Part shown: positions 14,601 through 26,109 of the stretch, piece after piece | How the letters are laid out: each line of letters begins with the position of its first letter | How positions within the stretch are numbered: the stretch's first letter is position 1 | DNA from: Lumnitzera littorea | Lineage: Eukaryota > Streptophyta > Magnoliopsida > Myrtales > Combretaceae | DNA length: 64,000 nt | Assembly: GCA_024138015.1 (NCBI GenBank) | Contig: JAMXBB010000011.1 | Span: 78,444,953-78,508,952 of the forward strand | Direction of reading: 5' to 3' | Notes under the pieces: generated by a model | What the model was told of the DNA's origin: nothing | What the model saw: the letters and a program-made list of their open reading frames with translations, nothing else | Database searches by the model: none | Translations under genes and position numbers: made by a program

Positions 14601-14976
14601 TATAAACAAGATAAAAGTAATAGATAAATAATCAAACCACGTGATGCTAACTTAAAACACTATGCTAATTTACAGTTAACTGACCTAATAAAATTGGATT
14701 TTAGCCTACCTAATATTTAATGGTTTCATTTAAAAATTCTAAGTGACATTGAAACCGCTAGGTCCAAATAATTTATTGCTCTTAGAAATTTTGTATTTTA
14801 CACTTTATTTTTTTTTGGTACTTTTTGTTTTCATTATTTTGTTTGTATTTTTCTATATTTTCTTATATTTTATGATTTTTTCTAAATTTTGCATTTTTTA
14901 TATTTTTCTTGAATTAGGACCCTTCTACCTATCCTTAAAATTCTAAAAAAATAAAATATAAAAGATAAAAAAAAAA

Positions 14977-15002
14977 GGGAAGGGGGGAGGGGGGTGTTGG
15001 GG
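14977..15002 (+). other. G-quadruplex-forming motif
   Basis: Four G runs of 3, 6, 6 and 4 bases are separated by loops of two, one and four bases, satisfying the usual G3+N1-7 rule. It sits immediately downstream of a pyrimidine-rich tract (about 14780-14910) and upstream of the LINE relic at 15015. No function can be assigned. Confidence 0.6.
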
Positions 15003-15014
15003 CGCAAAAATAGG

Positions 15015-16605
15015 GTGTCCACATGATTTAAGGGATGTAGATCTGCAAAGATGGAAACTTCAGGATATTCAACAATTTTTAAGTAATGAGGAGTGTACTG
15101 CTATAAATAGATTACCTGTTTTTCCTTCTAAGTAGAGCGGATAAACTTGTATGGCCCTTTGGTCGACATGGTTTATTAACAGTGAAATCTACCTATTTCT
15201 TTATCCAAACTAAGGGACTCGAGCTAAATCAAGGAAGAGCCTCACCCTTTGAAACTAACAAAAGAGAAGATTAGAAAGGTTTATGAAAGATTAAAACTTT
15301 ACCTAAGATTTGCCATTTCTTTTGGCATGCGATTATGAATTCCCTTCTAATGATGGAAAATCTATTCCGTAGAAGAGTAATGCCCACACCGATGTGTCAT
15401 TTCTGTGGAGAGGTAGAATTGGTGGAACATGTATTGCTATGTTGCTAATGGATAGGATATGTGTAGCATGTTGTGGCTAAGATTACTATAGATAGATTTA
15501 AGGTTTCTTCACTATTAACTTGGTGGAGAGATATGGTTCAAAATCTTCTAAGAGGGATACATATAGAGGAGGAGGCTAAATTAATTGAAGTTGCCTGGTT
15601 TATATGGAAAGGAAGATGCGATGGGGTGTTTAACAATCGCATAGTCAATCCTCTTTATACTGTTAATAGAGTGTTTCGGTGGTTCAAAAAGAAAGGTGAG
15701 GCAATTGGGGTTTTCTTGAAGGTAAAAAAAGTAATAGATCAAAGAAGCCTATATATAGAGAGATAGCAAGATCAGTTTGGTATAGCCGACGAAAGTTTAA
15801 AGATTGAATCTTGTAAAAGAAAAGTTTTGATAGAGGTAAAGGGCAATGAAAGTACTAGTAAGGCCTTTTTTCATGAAAGCAGATGGAGTGTTGGTGAAGA
15901 ATGGTAGATGTGTAGATTAGAACGGTCCTTTGAAGAAAGTGACTTGTCACTTGTTTTTGTATAGGGAAATGCTGTAGCCAATGTTCAGTCCATTCTCTGG
16001 TCTACAAAATGGAGTGATGTGTGTATTCTTTCACCATATTATAAGCTTTGAACGATCATAGGTTAGGCCAGATGTTCAAGTTGGGCTTAGGATCATCGTA
16101 AGGGACTCACGCGGTAATCTGTTGGAATGTGGTGCTAAGTGTATGCTTTCTCCTAACCTTAAAGTGACGAAAATTTTGGCTCTTGTGGTGACATTAGGGC
16201 GGTTATGAAAGGCGAGTGGATGAGATCTTTAATTGCCATGGATTGTTGGAACTTATTTTTAGCTTTATCAAGAGTGGCTTCAAGTCTTCATTAGAGTTCC
16301 ATTCCCTATTTTTCGGAAGTCCAGCGATTGTTGGGTTCAATTTAATTTGGATCGCTTGCTTTTAGTTTCTCGAATAGATCAGCAAATATGGTTGCTAACC
16401 AAATTGCTTCATTGTGTAGGAGGGAAATGTGCTCATTTGAGTAGTGTTCAATTACCCCATTATCCCTCTAAAAGCAACTTGTTTTTTTTTTTTTTCAGAT
16501 TCTAAATGTTTTCCTTTTTCCGTGTTTAGTGCTTCATCTTGTATTCAGTCTGAGGTTGGTTGATTAATAAAAGTTCATCTCTTTTTTTCCAAAAAAAAAA
16601 AAAAA
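15015..16605 (+). mobile_element. Second 5'-truncated LINE relic with zf-RVT and RNase H remnants
   Basis: Several frames together show the 3' part of a plant LINE ORF2. Near 15150-15200 is a DKLVWPF..HG..TVKSTYFF stretch typical of the region before zf-RVT. At 15296-15460 is the zinc-binding domain (FFWHAIMNSLL, MCHFCGE, ELVEHVLLCC), and 15473-15766 continues with EVAWFIWKGRCDGVF. From about 16060 an RVT_3-type RNase H is visible in pieces (VGLRIIVRDSRGNLL, and VANQIASLC near 16390). Stops and frameshifts separate these pieces. The 3' end has GGTTGATTAATAAAAG and a poly-A tail (about 16590-16605). It has the same strand and terminus type as the relic at 6620-7985 but is a different copy with a different extent. 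Confidence 0.85.
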
Positions 16606-18520
16606 TGACAAAATTTTGCATAAGAGTAAGCAACTAATCAGATTGTATCCTATATCTAATAACACCTTTATTAATTAAGTAGCTTCCAAGTAAATATTAA
16701 AAGTTATGGGATATGTTTGGAATACGATATTTAAAATTTGCTTCTAGAGGTTAAGATACAAGTTTGGTGTCCTAATATTGTATACTCATCTTGGAACTTC
16801 TACTCTATAGTATATAGAATAATATAAATATTATTAAATAATGATAATAAAAATGGTTATAAAATATTATCATACTTCTACCTTATAAGTTTTACCCAAA
16901 AAATAAAAAGGAAAAAAGAAATAGACATATAAACTATCACCCAAACCTTTCATATATAAGAAACTCTATAGAATTTCTTATTCCATTTCTTCTACTTCTT
17001 CCTTATCTTATTTTTATGTTACTATTTCTGCACTCTTGTATATCATTTCTTTTCGGTTATCAACCTTACATTTACTATTATTCTTTTTCATCAAACGTCA
17101 TATTTATAAATTTATTGTAATGGATTTATTGTTATATATTTTAAACAGGTAAATTAAATTTTCTTATTTTTCTTATAGACGTAAGGTGTGTACAGGTGGA
17201 AAGTGTATTCTTTATTGCTGTGTTACGTGTCGTTTTTGGTTTTTAATGTTACTTGTGGATATTGACACCGTATAAGGTAAATTAGTAACTATCACTTTTC
17301 AAAATCGATGAGAGTGTTACTTTGTGCAATTTGGATGAATTAAGATTTAGCTCAACATGTAAATATTATAAAAACATGATAGAAAAAATTTATAGCTTCT
17401 AATTTTACGCAATATAAATACCAAGATAATTATAGGATACGATTATGTCCTAATCAATATTTACTTGCTCGCTACCACTTTTACATTCCACGAAAACTCG
17501 CAATCGGTGTCTTGTAGAAGAATAAGGCATCCCTTTTCAATTTTCGCGAATCGGAGAATAATAAAAAGATTACCCTTTTTAATGCTTTGAATAATAATCT
17601 TTTGAAATCAAGGTCCCAACTTTCCTGAATGTGGGGTTGTTTCTCCATACATGTGGCCGTATGTAGATAAAAGGAAAAAAAAAAAAAGACAAAATAAGAT
17701 TACACGAATTAATCATACACTCAATTGCATGTTAAATGGTGGGATATGAAAGTAAAATAAAATTACCAACACCTTTTTAGTTAATTGGTATTTATATTGA
17801 TCTTTCAAATAAGATGGATTATGTTGGATTCCTTCTATTCTTTAAAATTATATATATAATAATTGGCTTACAAAAAATGTAATATAAAATTTGAATATGC
17901 AACTTTATCTAATAATAATATCTTTCTGTTTACATTTGTTTCCGATGTACTTTTGACTTCTTAGAATTTTCGTTTATAATTATTTGTTTAAAATGGTCAA
18001 GCCTCCTCAGGAGAAAGGCGGAAAAAATTACTGGCGGTTTGATGGATTCCTCGCAAAAGGAAATGGTGCTTCTGCTTTCTTCCTTTTTGAAATTTTGTAG
18101 GTCTCGTTATCAAATCAAACCGAATATAGACATCAGAAATATGCATAGGGTTTATTTCGTAATTGCTTGGTATAAGTTTATGTTTTGTACTTGTTTTTGG
18201 ATTTTTGGTAGATTCAAGAGGATTAAGCTCATTTATTAAGAATGTATAGGGAGATTTATCTTGATAAATTTAAAACACGAATTATTGTTATAATACCTAT
18301 CTTCGACCTTTTCTAATTAGCATGTGTGATCAATATATTTACCCATAGGTTTGAGCTTGCATAGGTTTAAAAACTAAGAAGTATATCTATATCTATAACT
18401 ATAACTATATGTATATCTATCTTTCTATAAATATAGAGGAGGTTGCATTTTGTCCTTGATTGATAAAAAGCAATCCGTTTATGTCACCAAACTTTATATT
18501 GTCTATTGATCTTTAAAGTC
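16606..18520. other. Gene-free AT-rich intergenic DNA
   Basis: No recognisable coding, RNA or transposon signal is visible. The frame at 18039-18239 is short and featureless. Confidence 0.5.
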
Positions 18521-18524
18521 ATAT

Positions 18525-18815
18525 GATGGATTAGGGCAAGCCCTAAAATCTATAAATAGGCATTTCCTCTCTTTATTTCGCACAAATCAAAGAGATGACA
18601 CAAACATCATTGTATCTCTAAAACTCTGCTCTTAAGGATTAAACATCATATTCAATAGAAGATCTAACTCATATCATTTGTTGATATCTGAAATCATTTG
18701 ATGGACAAGAGCTAGCCTTAGAATCTATAAATAAGTGTTTTTCCCTCCTTACTTGGCACAATTCAAGGAGATCACACAAACATAATTGTTAAAACTCTAC
18801 TATTGAGGATCAATA
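18525..18815 (+). repeat. 175-bp tandem duplication carrying a TATA box
   Basis: Two diverged tandem units start at 18525 and 18700, each beginning GATGGA. They share, in the same order, an AGCCCTA/AGCCTTA block, TCTATAAATA (TATA boxes at 18551-18558 and 18726-18733), a CCTC/CCTCC stretch, CACAA, a GAGAT.ACACAAACAT block and AAACTCT. The TATA boxes and the short distance to the CT-containing sequence resemble an LTR or other core promoter. No gene begins directly downstream; the frame at 18823-19020 has no recognisable motif. Confidence 0.65.
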
Positions 18816-21800
18816 ACCTGATTTGATTAAAAACATCCAGCTTCTACTTAAGAATAATGAAGTCGATGATCGAAATTTCTTCACTTATCACAAATTCCTA
18901 TTATTATCAACATTATCTATCCTTCTCCTATGCCCTTCTCTAATCACATCTTGCTATACGTTAGTAGGTCGAAAATTTCTAAGATCAGTAGGAATGCAAG
19001 ATTTTGCCATGTGTATGTGATTGACATCACCCATCATAGAGAAAATAATAGCAATATTTTATCAATCAATCTTAGTTAAAAAATAGATAGAGGGATAATA
19101 ATGATTTTTGATAGGACAAATGGATTACTTAATAAAAAATAGAAGGGTTATACCTTCTTTCTTAATCTTTACAACACAATGCCCTCATTAAAATGGCTTA
19201 GTAAACATGGCTTCTTGTGTGAAGTTATATTTAGGTTATGTTGAGTCAAGGTAATATATTATTGAGTTTCAAAACTCGAATTTAATCATTGTTCAGAATG
19301 TTGAACTTAAACCCAACTTGAAATTGTATTCGATATGCTGAAACTTGGTTTGATTAAGCTTATTTTGCTCATTTTTTAAAATTATATATTTATATTAATT
19401 AAAATAACATCAAAGGTCAAATGCAATTCATACTTATGTTATCATGCCTTGAACCCATAAGGTATGACCAATCGATTACATATCCTTATAGTCTAGTGAG
19501 ATTATGAAAGGCTCAATCTTATGCTATAAATCTTTACTTCTATTTAAACCGTTTTACTTGAAAAATAAAAATAAAAATAAATTCCCAAGAGAGATACGTA
19601 AAAAGCTCAATAGAGTTAACTACACTGCATACAATCACTAGCATATGATAATTCATACTCCATATGTAAGTTTTATATAGCATATGATAATAGTCTTAAG
19701 TTGTAATTTAAGGTAAATCAAGTAAGCTAATCTCAGCATATTGAGTTTTGGAATAACTCAAATTTCATCAAAATACACGTATATATAATATATAATATAT
19801 TGTCAGGCCAATCTAATCCCGACATTGACATCAATAACGTGACGGACCATGTATTCCAAAAACTACTACTAAAAGTTTTCTTATCCTAAATTTACTATTG
19901 GTATCAGTCACTGAGCCCTTAGTCGCTTATCCTTTCATAAAAATCCTATTTTCGTAAGATATGGAATCAGGAAAACTATTAAATTGATTATCCCATTCGG
20001 GCTTTTTTTCTTTTTTTTCTTTTTTTTTTTTTTTGTTTTCCCATCTCCATAGTTATTAGAACGATAAGGAGTTGGGAGCGATGAAATTATATAATATATA
20101 TACGTATATAGAGAGAGAGTGTGTGTGTTTATTTATTTATTTTTTGGCCAATTAGGGTGTTAAATCTATACTAAATCCCGTTCAAGCTCTTCTACAAAAC
20201 AACAAAACGGTGCATTAAATATGTTCGACAAAGATCCGACAGAACTACTCCGTAACTTTTTATTTTAAGTTGAACGGGGTTACGGTATGTGAACTACCAA
20301 AACAACTTGGTCCTAGTGGTGCTAAATCGATGCGTATAATATTAGCTAGTGTTACCATTTTTCATTAGAGCAATTCATCGGACCGGATTGATTGAGTTCT
20401 CCTGTTCAACAAAATATAAGGTTTTGAAAAAAAATACCAATAATATATTTTAAAAGAATAATTATTGAATATATCACTATGACGTCTTTTTTTTTTTTCT
20501 TGTCCAACACGCTATGACGTCTTAAAAAATCAACTAATTGAAACTTCCATTTATAAGAAGTCAAAGTTTATAAAAAAAAAAAAAAACCTATCTTAGAATA
20601 CTTATTAAAATATTAAATTAAAATGCTTTTTATATTTTTATATACTTAATTAAAATATCCAATTAATGTTAAAAAGTGTGCCATATTATTTTAATGTTTT
20701 TAATTGATTTTCATATTTGCGAGTCCAAATAAAGATGGGAATTTCTTCACAAAATCCATCTCACTCTAGGAAATTATTAGATTTACGAGTGAACTGAATT
20801 ATTAGAAATAAGATATAAATAAGATAAGGCTTATTGTTTAAGACCAATCTATATAGGTTGTATCTAAATTGTCATTAGTAGGATTCTATTCATAAAGAAT
20901 GATGTGATTGAGCTTTATGCAAATATTCAATAGGCTTACAAAAGAGAATATCGTGAAAGATGTTAAGATATTATTTGATGTGATCACTTCAATAGTTAAA
21001 TCAGTAAATGCACGAAAGAAGGCAAGTAAAGGAGATAAAAAGTTTTAGGTAGGTTAGGTGTGCAAAGAGTTAAACTAATTGACCGTTAAAGTGATTAAAA
21101 CTGTTTATAGAGGATGATTGCTATGAATTTTGAAGCACATTTGGCATGTTGATATGTTCGCACGATTTAAGTAATGGGAACATGGAGTCCAACGTGTTCC
21201 GAAATTGTACAGGGATGACGTTTGACCAAAGTTTCCAAGCTTTATCTATATGTCAAGTAATCATTGTAATACTTCTAAAGATCGGGCAGATCATATGGAG
21301 GAGTTGGTTTATCTAGAGACTTTTTAAGGAGATAGGTTAGTGAGGTAATCAGGTTAGGCCCTAGTAGATTATGTTGGCCATGGGTCCCACTAGGTTAGCC
21401 CAAGGTCTGAACAGGTCAGTATAAACTTAAGGGACTCATATACATAATACCCTATTAATATAAATAAAAGAGGGATAAATGTCTTTAATACTTAAATTTT
21501 GCTCATTTTTATAATTAAATACCTAAGATTTAAAAAGTATTAACTCGGTACATAAACTTTTCTCATTTTTGCATTTAGCTATTATGGAGAATCTCAATTT
21601 TTCAATTAATTACTTCAACTTTACTTATTGCAATTAATCGCTCCTGATACATTGAGAAATCTATAACTAATACATTAGTACTTAAAATTTTAGGTAAGTA
21701 ATTATAAAATTGTATAAAATTTAGATATTAAATGTGACGTTTTCTATAAAAAGAAAGGGGTTTGTCCATAGATTTCATAAGTGCATTTATCCGGGGTTAA

Positions 21801-22960
21801 CAATATGTACTAGTACATTGGAATTGTTTGTCAAACCAAAACAATATGTATTATTGGATTGTATATGCATTTTTATTTTATATTAAATTCATCTCAATTA
21901 AATTTCACAAATCATTAACTTATAAAGTAATTACTTTAATTCTTATCTTAATCTTTTATCCTTTTATATCACTTATATATATATATATATATTTTGGGAT
22001 TATGAATATGTTTTTGATTGTGTTATCTATATAATTAAAACCTTTGGAGGTTTAAGTAATCCGTATAATTAAAATTACTATTTTAATCAATATAAAATAT
22101 TATTTAACATAAAAACCAATATTAAAATAATATTATAAAATTATATATAATTTATATCATTGATAAAATTATCTTTTCTTACAATACTTAAGTCTAATTT
22201 TTCTCTTCCACTCTCTAAAACTGCGTTCAATTCTTTTCTCTCCTCCTTTCTTTTCTCTTCCATTTTTTTCTCTTTTCTTTTACAATCTTCAATAAAGTCT
22301 TTTTTTTTTCACAATTTTCATAATTTATTTTATTAATATAATTTTAAAAAAAAAATCATTATAAATTATATAGATACATTAAAAGTAAAAATTATAATGA
22401 TTAATATAAAATATTTTATTATAAACTTGAAATAAATGAAAAAAAATTTTACACACACAATATGGATCTATCAACAGTAGTATTCGTGTGTGTACATATA
22501 TATATAAGTGTGTTAGTATTATCGTGCAACATGCGGCCCAGTCTTTTGCGGGCGAAATTATTAGATCTAGGGCAGGGACAGTAAATGAATAGGTATGAGA
22601 GATAAAAAGGAAAAGCAAAGGGCTCACTGCCCAGAGGGGAAAAAGGGTTAAAAAAAAAAAAAAAAGAATAGAGAAAAGGTAAAAGAGGAATAGCTATAGC
22701 CATTAGCCATAATGAAATGACCAGTGTCCGAACGCTGCCGATGGAGGCCGAGTCTCTTCTTTTCCTTTCCCCTTCTGTCTTTCTCTCTCCTTCTTCACAC
22801 CTTCTCTCCTCTCTACCCTTCTTCTCTCTCTCTCTCTCTCTGCTGAGGGAGAGATTCGGAAGTAGAGAGATAAAGTATTTAATGAACTAATTAAATACAA
22901 GAAAATAGCACTTCTGCTTCTTCTTCTTCTTCTTCTTCCTACTAACCAACAAATTACATT
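18816..22960. other. Gene-free intergenic DNA upstream of the DUF630/632 gene
   Basis: AT-rich sequence with poly-T tracts (about 20003-20035 and 20488-20500), GA/TG repeats near 20110-20130 and an AT run near 21976-21994. A GC-richer patch at about 21020-21440 could be old transposon DNA, but I cannot assign it. Overlapping - strand frames at 22379-23008 are arginine- and phenylalanine-rich products of purine/pyrimidine tracts rather than credible genes. Confidence 0.5.
22820..22940. repeat. CT and CTT microsatellites upstream of the DUF630/632 gene
   Basis: A CT run lies around 22820-22842 and a CTT run around 22914-22938, about 500-600 bp upstream of the start codon. Pyrimidine-rich tracts are common around plant core promoters and leaders. 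Any role here is only positional inference. Confidence 0.7.
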
Positions 22961-23008
22961 GCACATCCCCATAAAATCTCCAATCTCCATACCCTCTCTG
23001 TTTCCCAC

Positions 23009-23015
23009 TATAAAT
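23009..23015 (+). promoter_or_regulatory. Candidate TATA box of the DUF630/632 gene
   Basis: TATAAAT lies 409 bp upstream of the start codon, followed by a pyrimidine-rich stretch. If used, transcription would begin near 23040 and give a leader of about 380 nt. The assignment rests only on sequence and position. Confidence 0.35.
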
Positions 23016-23200
23016 CATAATCACTATTTCATTTATTATTTTTTATTCACAAAGAGGAGCCTTCTCCTCTTCCTCTTCTTCCAACCAAATCTCAGAGTCA
23101 TTTCACACACATTGTACTTACAAATACAATTTTCTGTCCTCAATTTTCAACGCCCATTGTCAGTCTTGTCTCCACTCTAAACCCCTTCTCTCTCTCTTCT

Positions 23201-23226
23201 CCCACCACCCCCACCCACCCCCCCCC
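23201..23226 (-). other. C-rich leader tract (G-quadruplex motif on the template strand)
   Basis: Four C runs of 3, 5, 3 and 9 bases separated by one to four bases lie in the predicted 5' leader, about 200 nt before the start codon. The complement satisfies the G3+N1-7 quadruplex rule. It could affect transcription, but there is no direct evidence. Confidence 0.5.
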
Positions 23227-23344
23227 GGGTCCCTTCCTCATTAATCCCGCCCATTCTCTCTCTGTCTGTCTGTTTGCTCTTTCACTTTCAATAGCTAGGG
23301 TTTCGGTTTCGGTTTTATTTTTTTGTGCCTGAACTTTCGATCTG

Positions 23345-23463
23345 ATGCTTCTTACTACGCTATGATTTGCGGATCATCACTTCCTGATGAACAAAAACCG
23401 TCTAGCTTAAGTTTTCGATTTCGATGGGCTGTGGAGGATCCAAAATCGATGATTTGCCTTTAG
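23345..23463 (+). promoter_or_regulatory. Nested upstream ORFs before the DUF630/632 start codon
   Basis: Three AUGs occur in the 80 nt before the main start. The first (23345) opens a six-codon ORF whose UGA stop overlaps the next AUG in an AUGA arrangement. The second (23362) opens a 33-codon ORF in another frame that runs through the main AUG and ends at 23463. The third (23387) opens a seven-codon ORF ending at 23410. Scanning ribosomes would meet all three first, so translation of the main ORF is likely reduced or conditional. This assumes the leader is unspliced. Confidence 0.5.
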
Positions 23464-26075
23464 TTACGCTCTGTAGAGAGCGAAAGGAACTCATTAAAGC
23501 CGCTTCCGACCACCGTTACGCCCTTGCTGCCGCCCATTTCTCCTACTTCGAGTCTCTCTCCACCGTAGGAGAGGCGCTCCGTAAGTTCGTTGACGAAGAG
23601 CTCGTCGCAGGCCACGATATAAGAAGCTCTTCTTCTTCACCACTTGATTCCCCGGTACTCACACTGCCATCTGACGAGAGGAAAGGGAGAAAATCTTCGG
23701 CGGGCAGTAACATAAAGAATAAGAAAGGTAAGAGTGTGCAGTTCTCTTCCTCTACTTCGATTTCACATTCTGTTTCGAACGATGATCGGGATCATAGGCA
23801 TGGCGATGAGGAAATGGGTGAATTTGAGGGCTCTCATTTACATTTATCTGAATCCGAATCAGAGTTGAGTGACGGTTCAGGGCATATACATTTACATAAT
23901 GATAGTCCTCAAGAGGAGGGACCGGTTCCTGGTATATATACTAGCCCTGGTAATGGAATGAATGGCCCGTCTTATGGTTATAACTATCCGTATGCTAATT
24001 CGTATCCATATACAGATATGCATCCATATGGGGGTTATGGTAATTATTCGACTGGGGAATATAGTAATTATCCACCTGGTGATTGGAGTAATCTAAACAT
24101 GGGAGTAGATGGGGGTAATTTTCAGACTCGGGCATATTATATGAAGAAATCTGCTACTCCTATGAAATCTATGGTTTTTGAGGAGCCGGAGAGATATACA
24201 GTGAGGGAAGGGGGGCAGTGGTTGAATTCCGGGCATGGTTATAACCCTTATCCGCAGTATGGGAATCCTGGGCTTTTTGGGTTCCCAATTATGGGTGGAC
24301 AGGAAAATGGTCGGGGTATGGATAGGGAAAAGAGGCAGGAGCAGCCATCTCCTCCGCCTCCCTCACCTCCAAGGGTTTCAACTTGGGATTTTTTGAACAT
24401 TTTTGAGACATATGAGAATTATCATCCTGGTTATGTTGCCCAGGGTAATCATGGTACTCGGTCAGCAATGAGCAGTCCCGATTCCAATGAAGTGAGGGAG
24501 CGGGAGGGGATTCCAGACTTGGAGGATGAAACTGAGAATGAGATGGTTAAAGATGTGCACAAGGAGAGGAAAAAACTTGGTGAGGAATTTAATGGAAAGA
24601 AGCATTCTGGTGAAGGTACTACATCAAGATCTGTGCCATCACAGAAGAGTGAAGGAAGTTCGAGAGAGTTGAAATCAAATGGTGAAGGAATATCAAAGGC
24701 AGTGCCTTTAGCTGGTAATGAGAGTACACAATTTAGTTCTGTCAAGGAGACAAAGAGCAGTAGTCCTGACGCAATTGTGTCAACGAGCTCTGGGGAGGAC
24801 TCTAAGAAGAAGGGGGTTAGTTTTGAGGTTGAGGAGGACGCAACATTAGGTATGAAATCATCAGAGCCAAGTAGCTTGACCACATTACCAGCCCGTGGCA
24901 CAAGGGATCTTCGGGAAGTTGTCAGAGAAATCAAGAATGAATTTGAGGCTGCCTCTGATCATGGAAAAGAGGTTGCTGTCTTACTTGAAGTGGGCAAGCT
25001 ACCTTATCGGTCTAAAAGAACCTTATTGAAAGGTACTTTTCTTTTGTCCAGTTCTCTGCACAATTTTATTCATGTTAAAGCTGCTCATTAATTTAGCTTT
25101 CTTGAGAGGAAGTTTCTAGGATTTGCTTTCTTTATTCTTTCATAAACTTTATGGATTTTGGTTATGGACCATGGATCGTGTGAGTATGGATTTTACATGT
25201 CTTTTGGGGCTATAGCTATGGTAATTGTATATGTCTTCAAACAAATGCTGCATATGGGGCGTATTTCTTTCAATTACTTTTCTAGTATATGAACCACAGA
25301 AAAAAAATTTCATTAAACCAAGACATCTTTGAATTAATAGGAACATGCAGTTATTGAAATAGTCTATAAAGTAGATAAGCAAATTGTCTTCCAGATAAGG
25401 AAGGGGGAGGGGGGGCATACCATTTAGCGATTTTTTTGGTACTTAATAGCCACCATCTAGCACTGGCCGACGCCACTACTTCTGGTCATTACTAACTGCT
25501 GGCTAGCAAGACCTACACTGGCTGCCATGGTGATCTCCGACCATAGAGATTATGACTGCTTCCAAGTACTCGGAAAAAGCCTTTCTCACGAAAAATTTTA
25601 TTATACTAAAAACAATGCACATGAACAAGGTATGTCCTTTCTTGAAGTCCAGTTAATTAAAAAAAAAAGAAAAAAGAAAAAAATTAACTTATCCCAGTAT
25701 TATTAGAGCTGGCTTCATGGACTTGAATTGACTTTTAATGTGGTAATGGTAATTCACTGTCACACAAGACATTTTTTAATGAATCAAACTGCTTATGCCC
25801 CAGATATGCTTGTAGGAAAAAATGCCAGTCTGATCAAGTACTATTGCATTCTTAGTATTTTCAATTCACTTTCTCCCCTGGTTATATTAAGTTTCTGTGG
25901 CATAATGGTGCCATTGGTTGCCTGAGATTGTAGAATGCTGAGATTTTTTTTAAATGCTAAACCTGCTTTTTACATCCTATGATGAATACACTCTTTGTTA
26001 AGGGGATTCTAAGCAAAGATTTTTTATCTGTTTCCTTGCCATTTGGAGAATCAAATCTTGTTCCTTTTATCGTGC

Positions 26076-26109
<34 letters not shown>

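Noticed and set aside
22379..23008. Overlapping - strand open frames upstream of the DUF630/632 gene
   Set aside because: They consist of Arg/Glu- or Phe/Leu-rich runs created by GA/CT tracts and lie in the promoter and leader of a well-supported gene on the other strand.
24449..24934. 161-codon - strand frame inside exon 1 of the DUF630/632 gene
   Set aside because: It is the mirror of a Ser/Glu-rich coding region, has no family resemblance, and lies wholly inside a confident exon.
25033..25091. Continuation of exon 1 to a stop at 25091 as a 555-residue protein
   Set aside because: It would end in the middle of DUF632. A GT donor at 25033 and an AG acceptor at 26251 restore the family sequence in phase.
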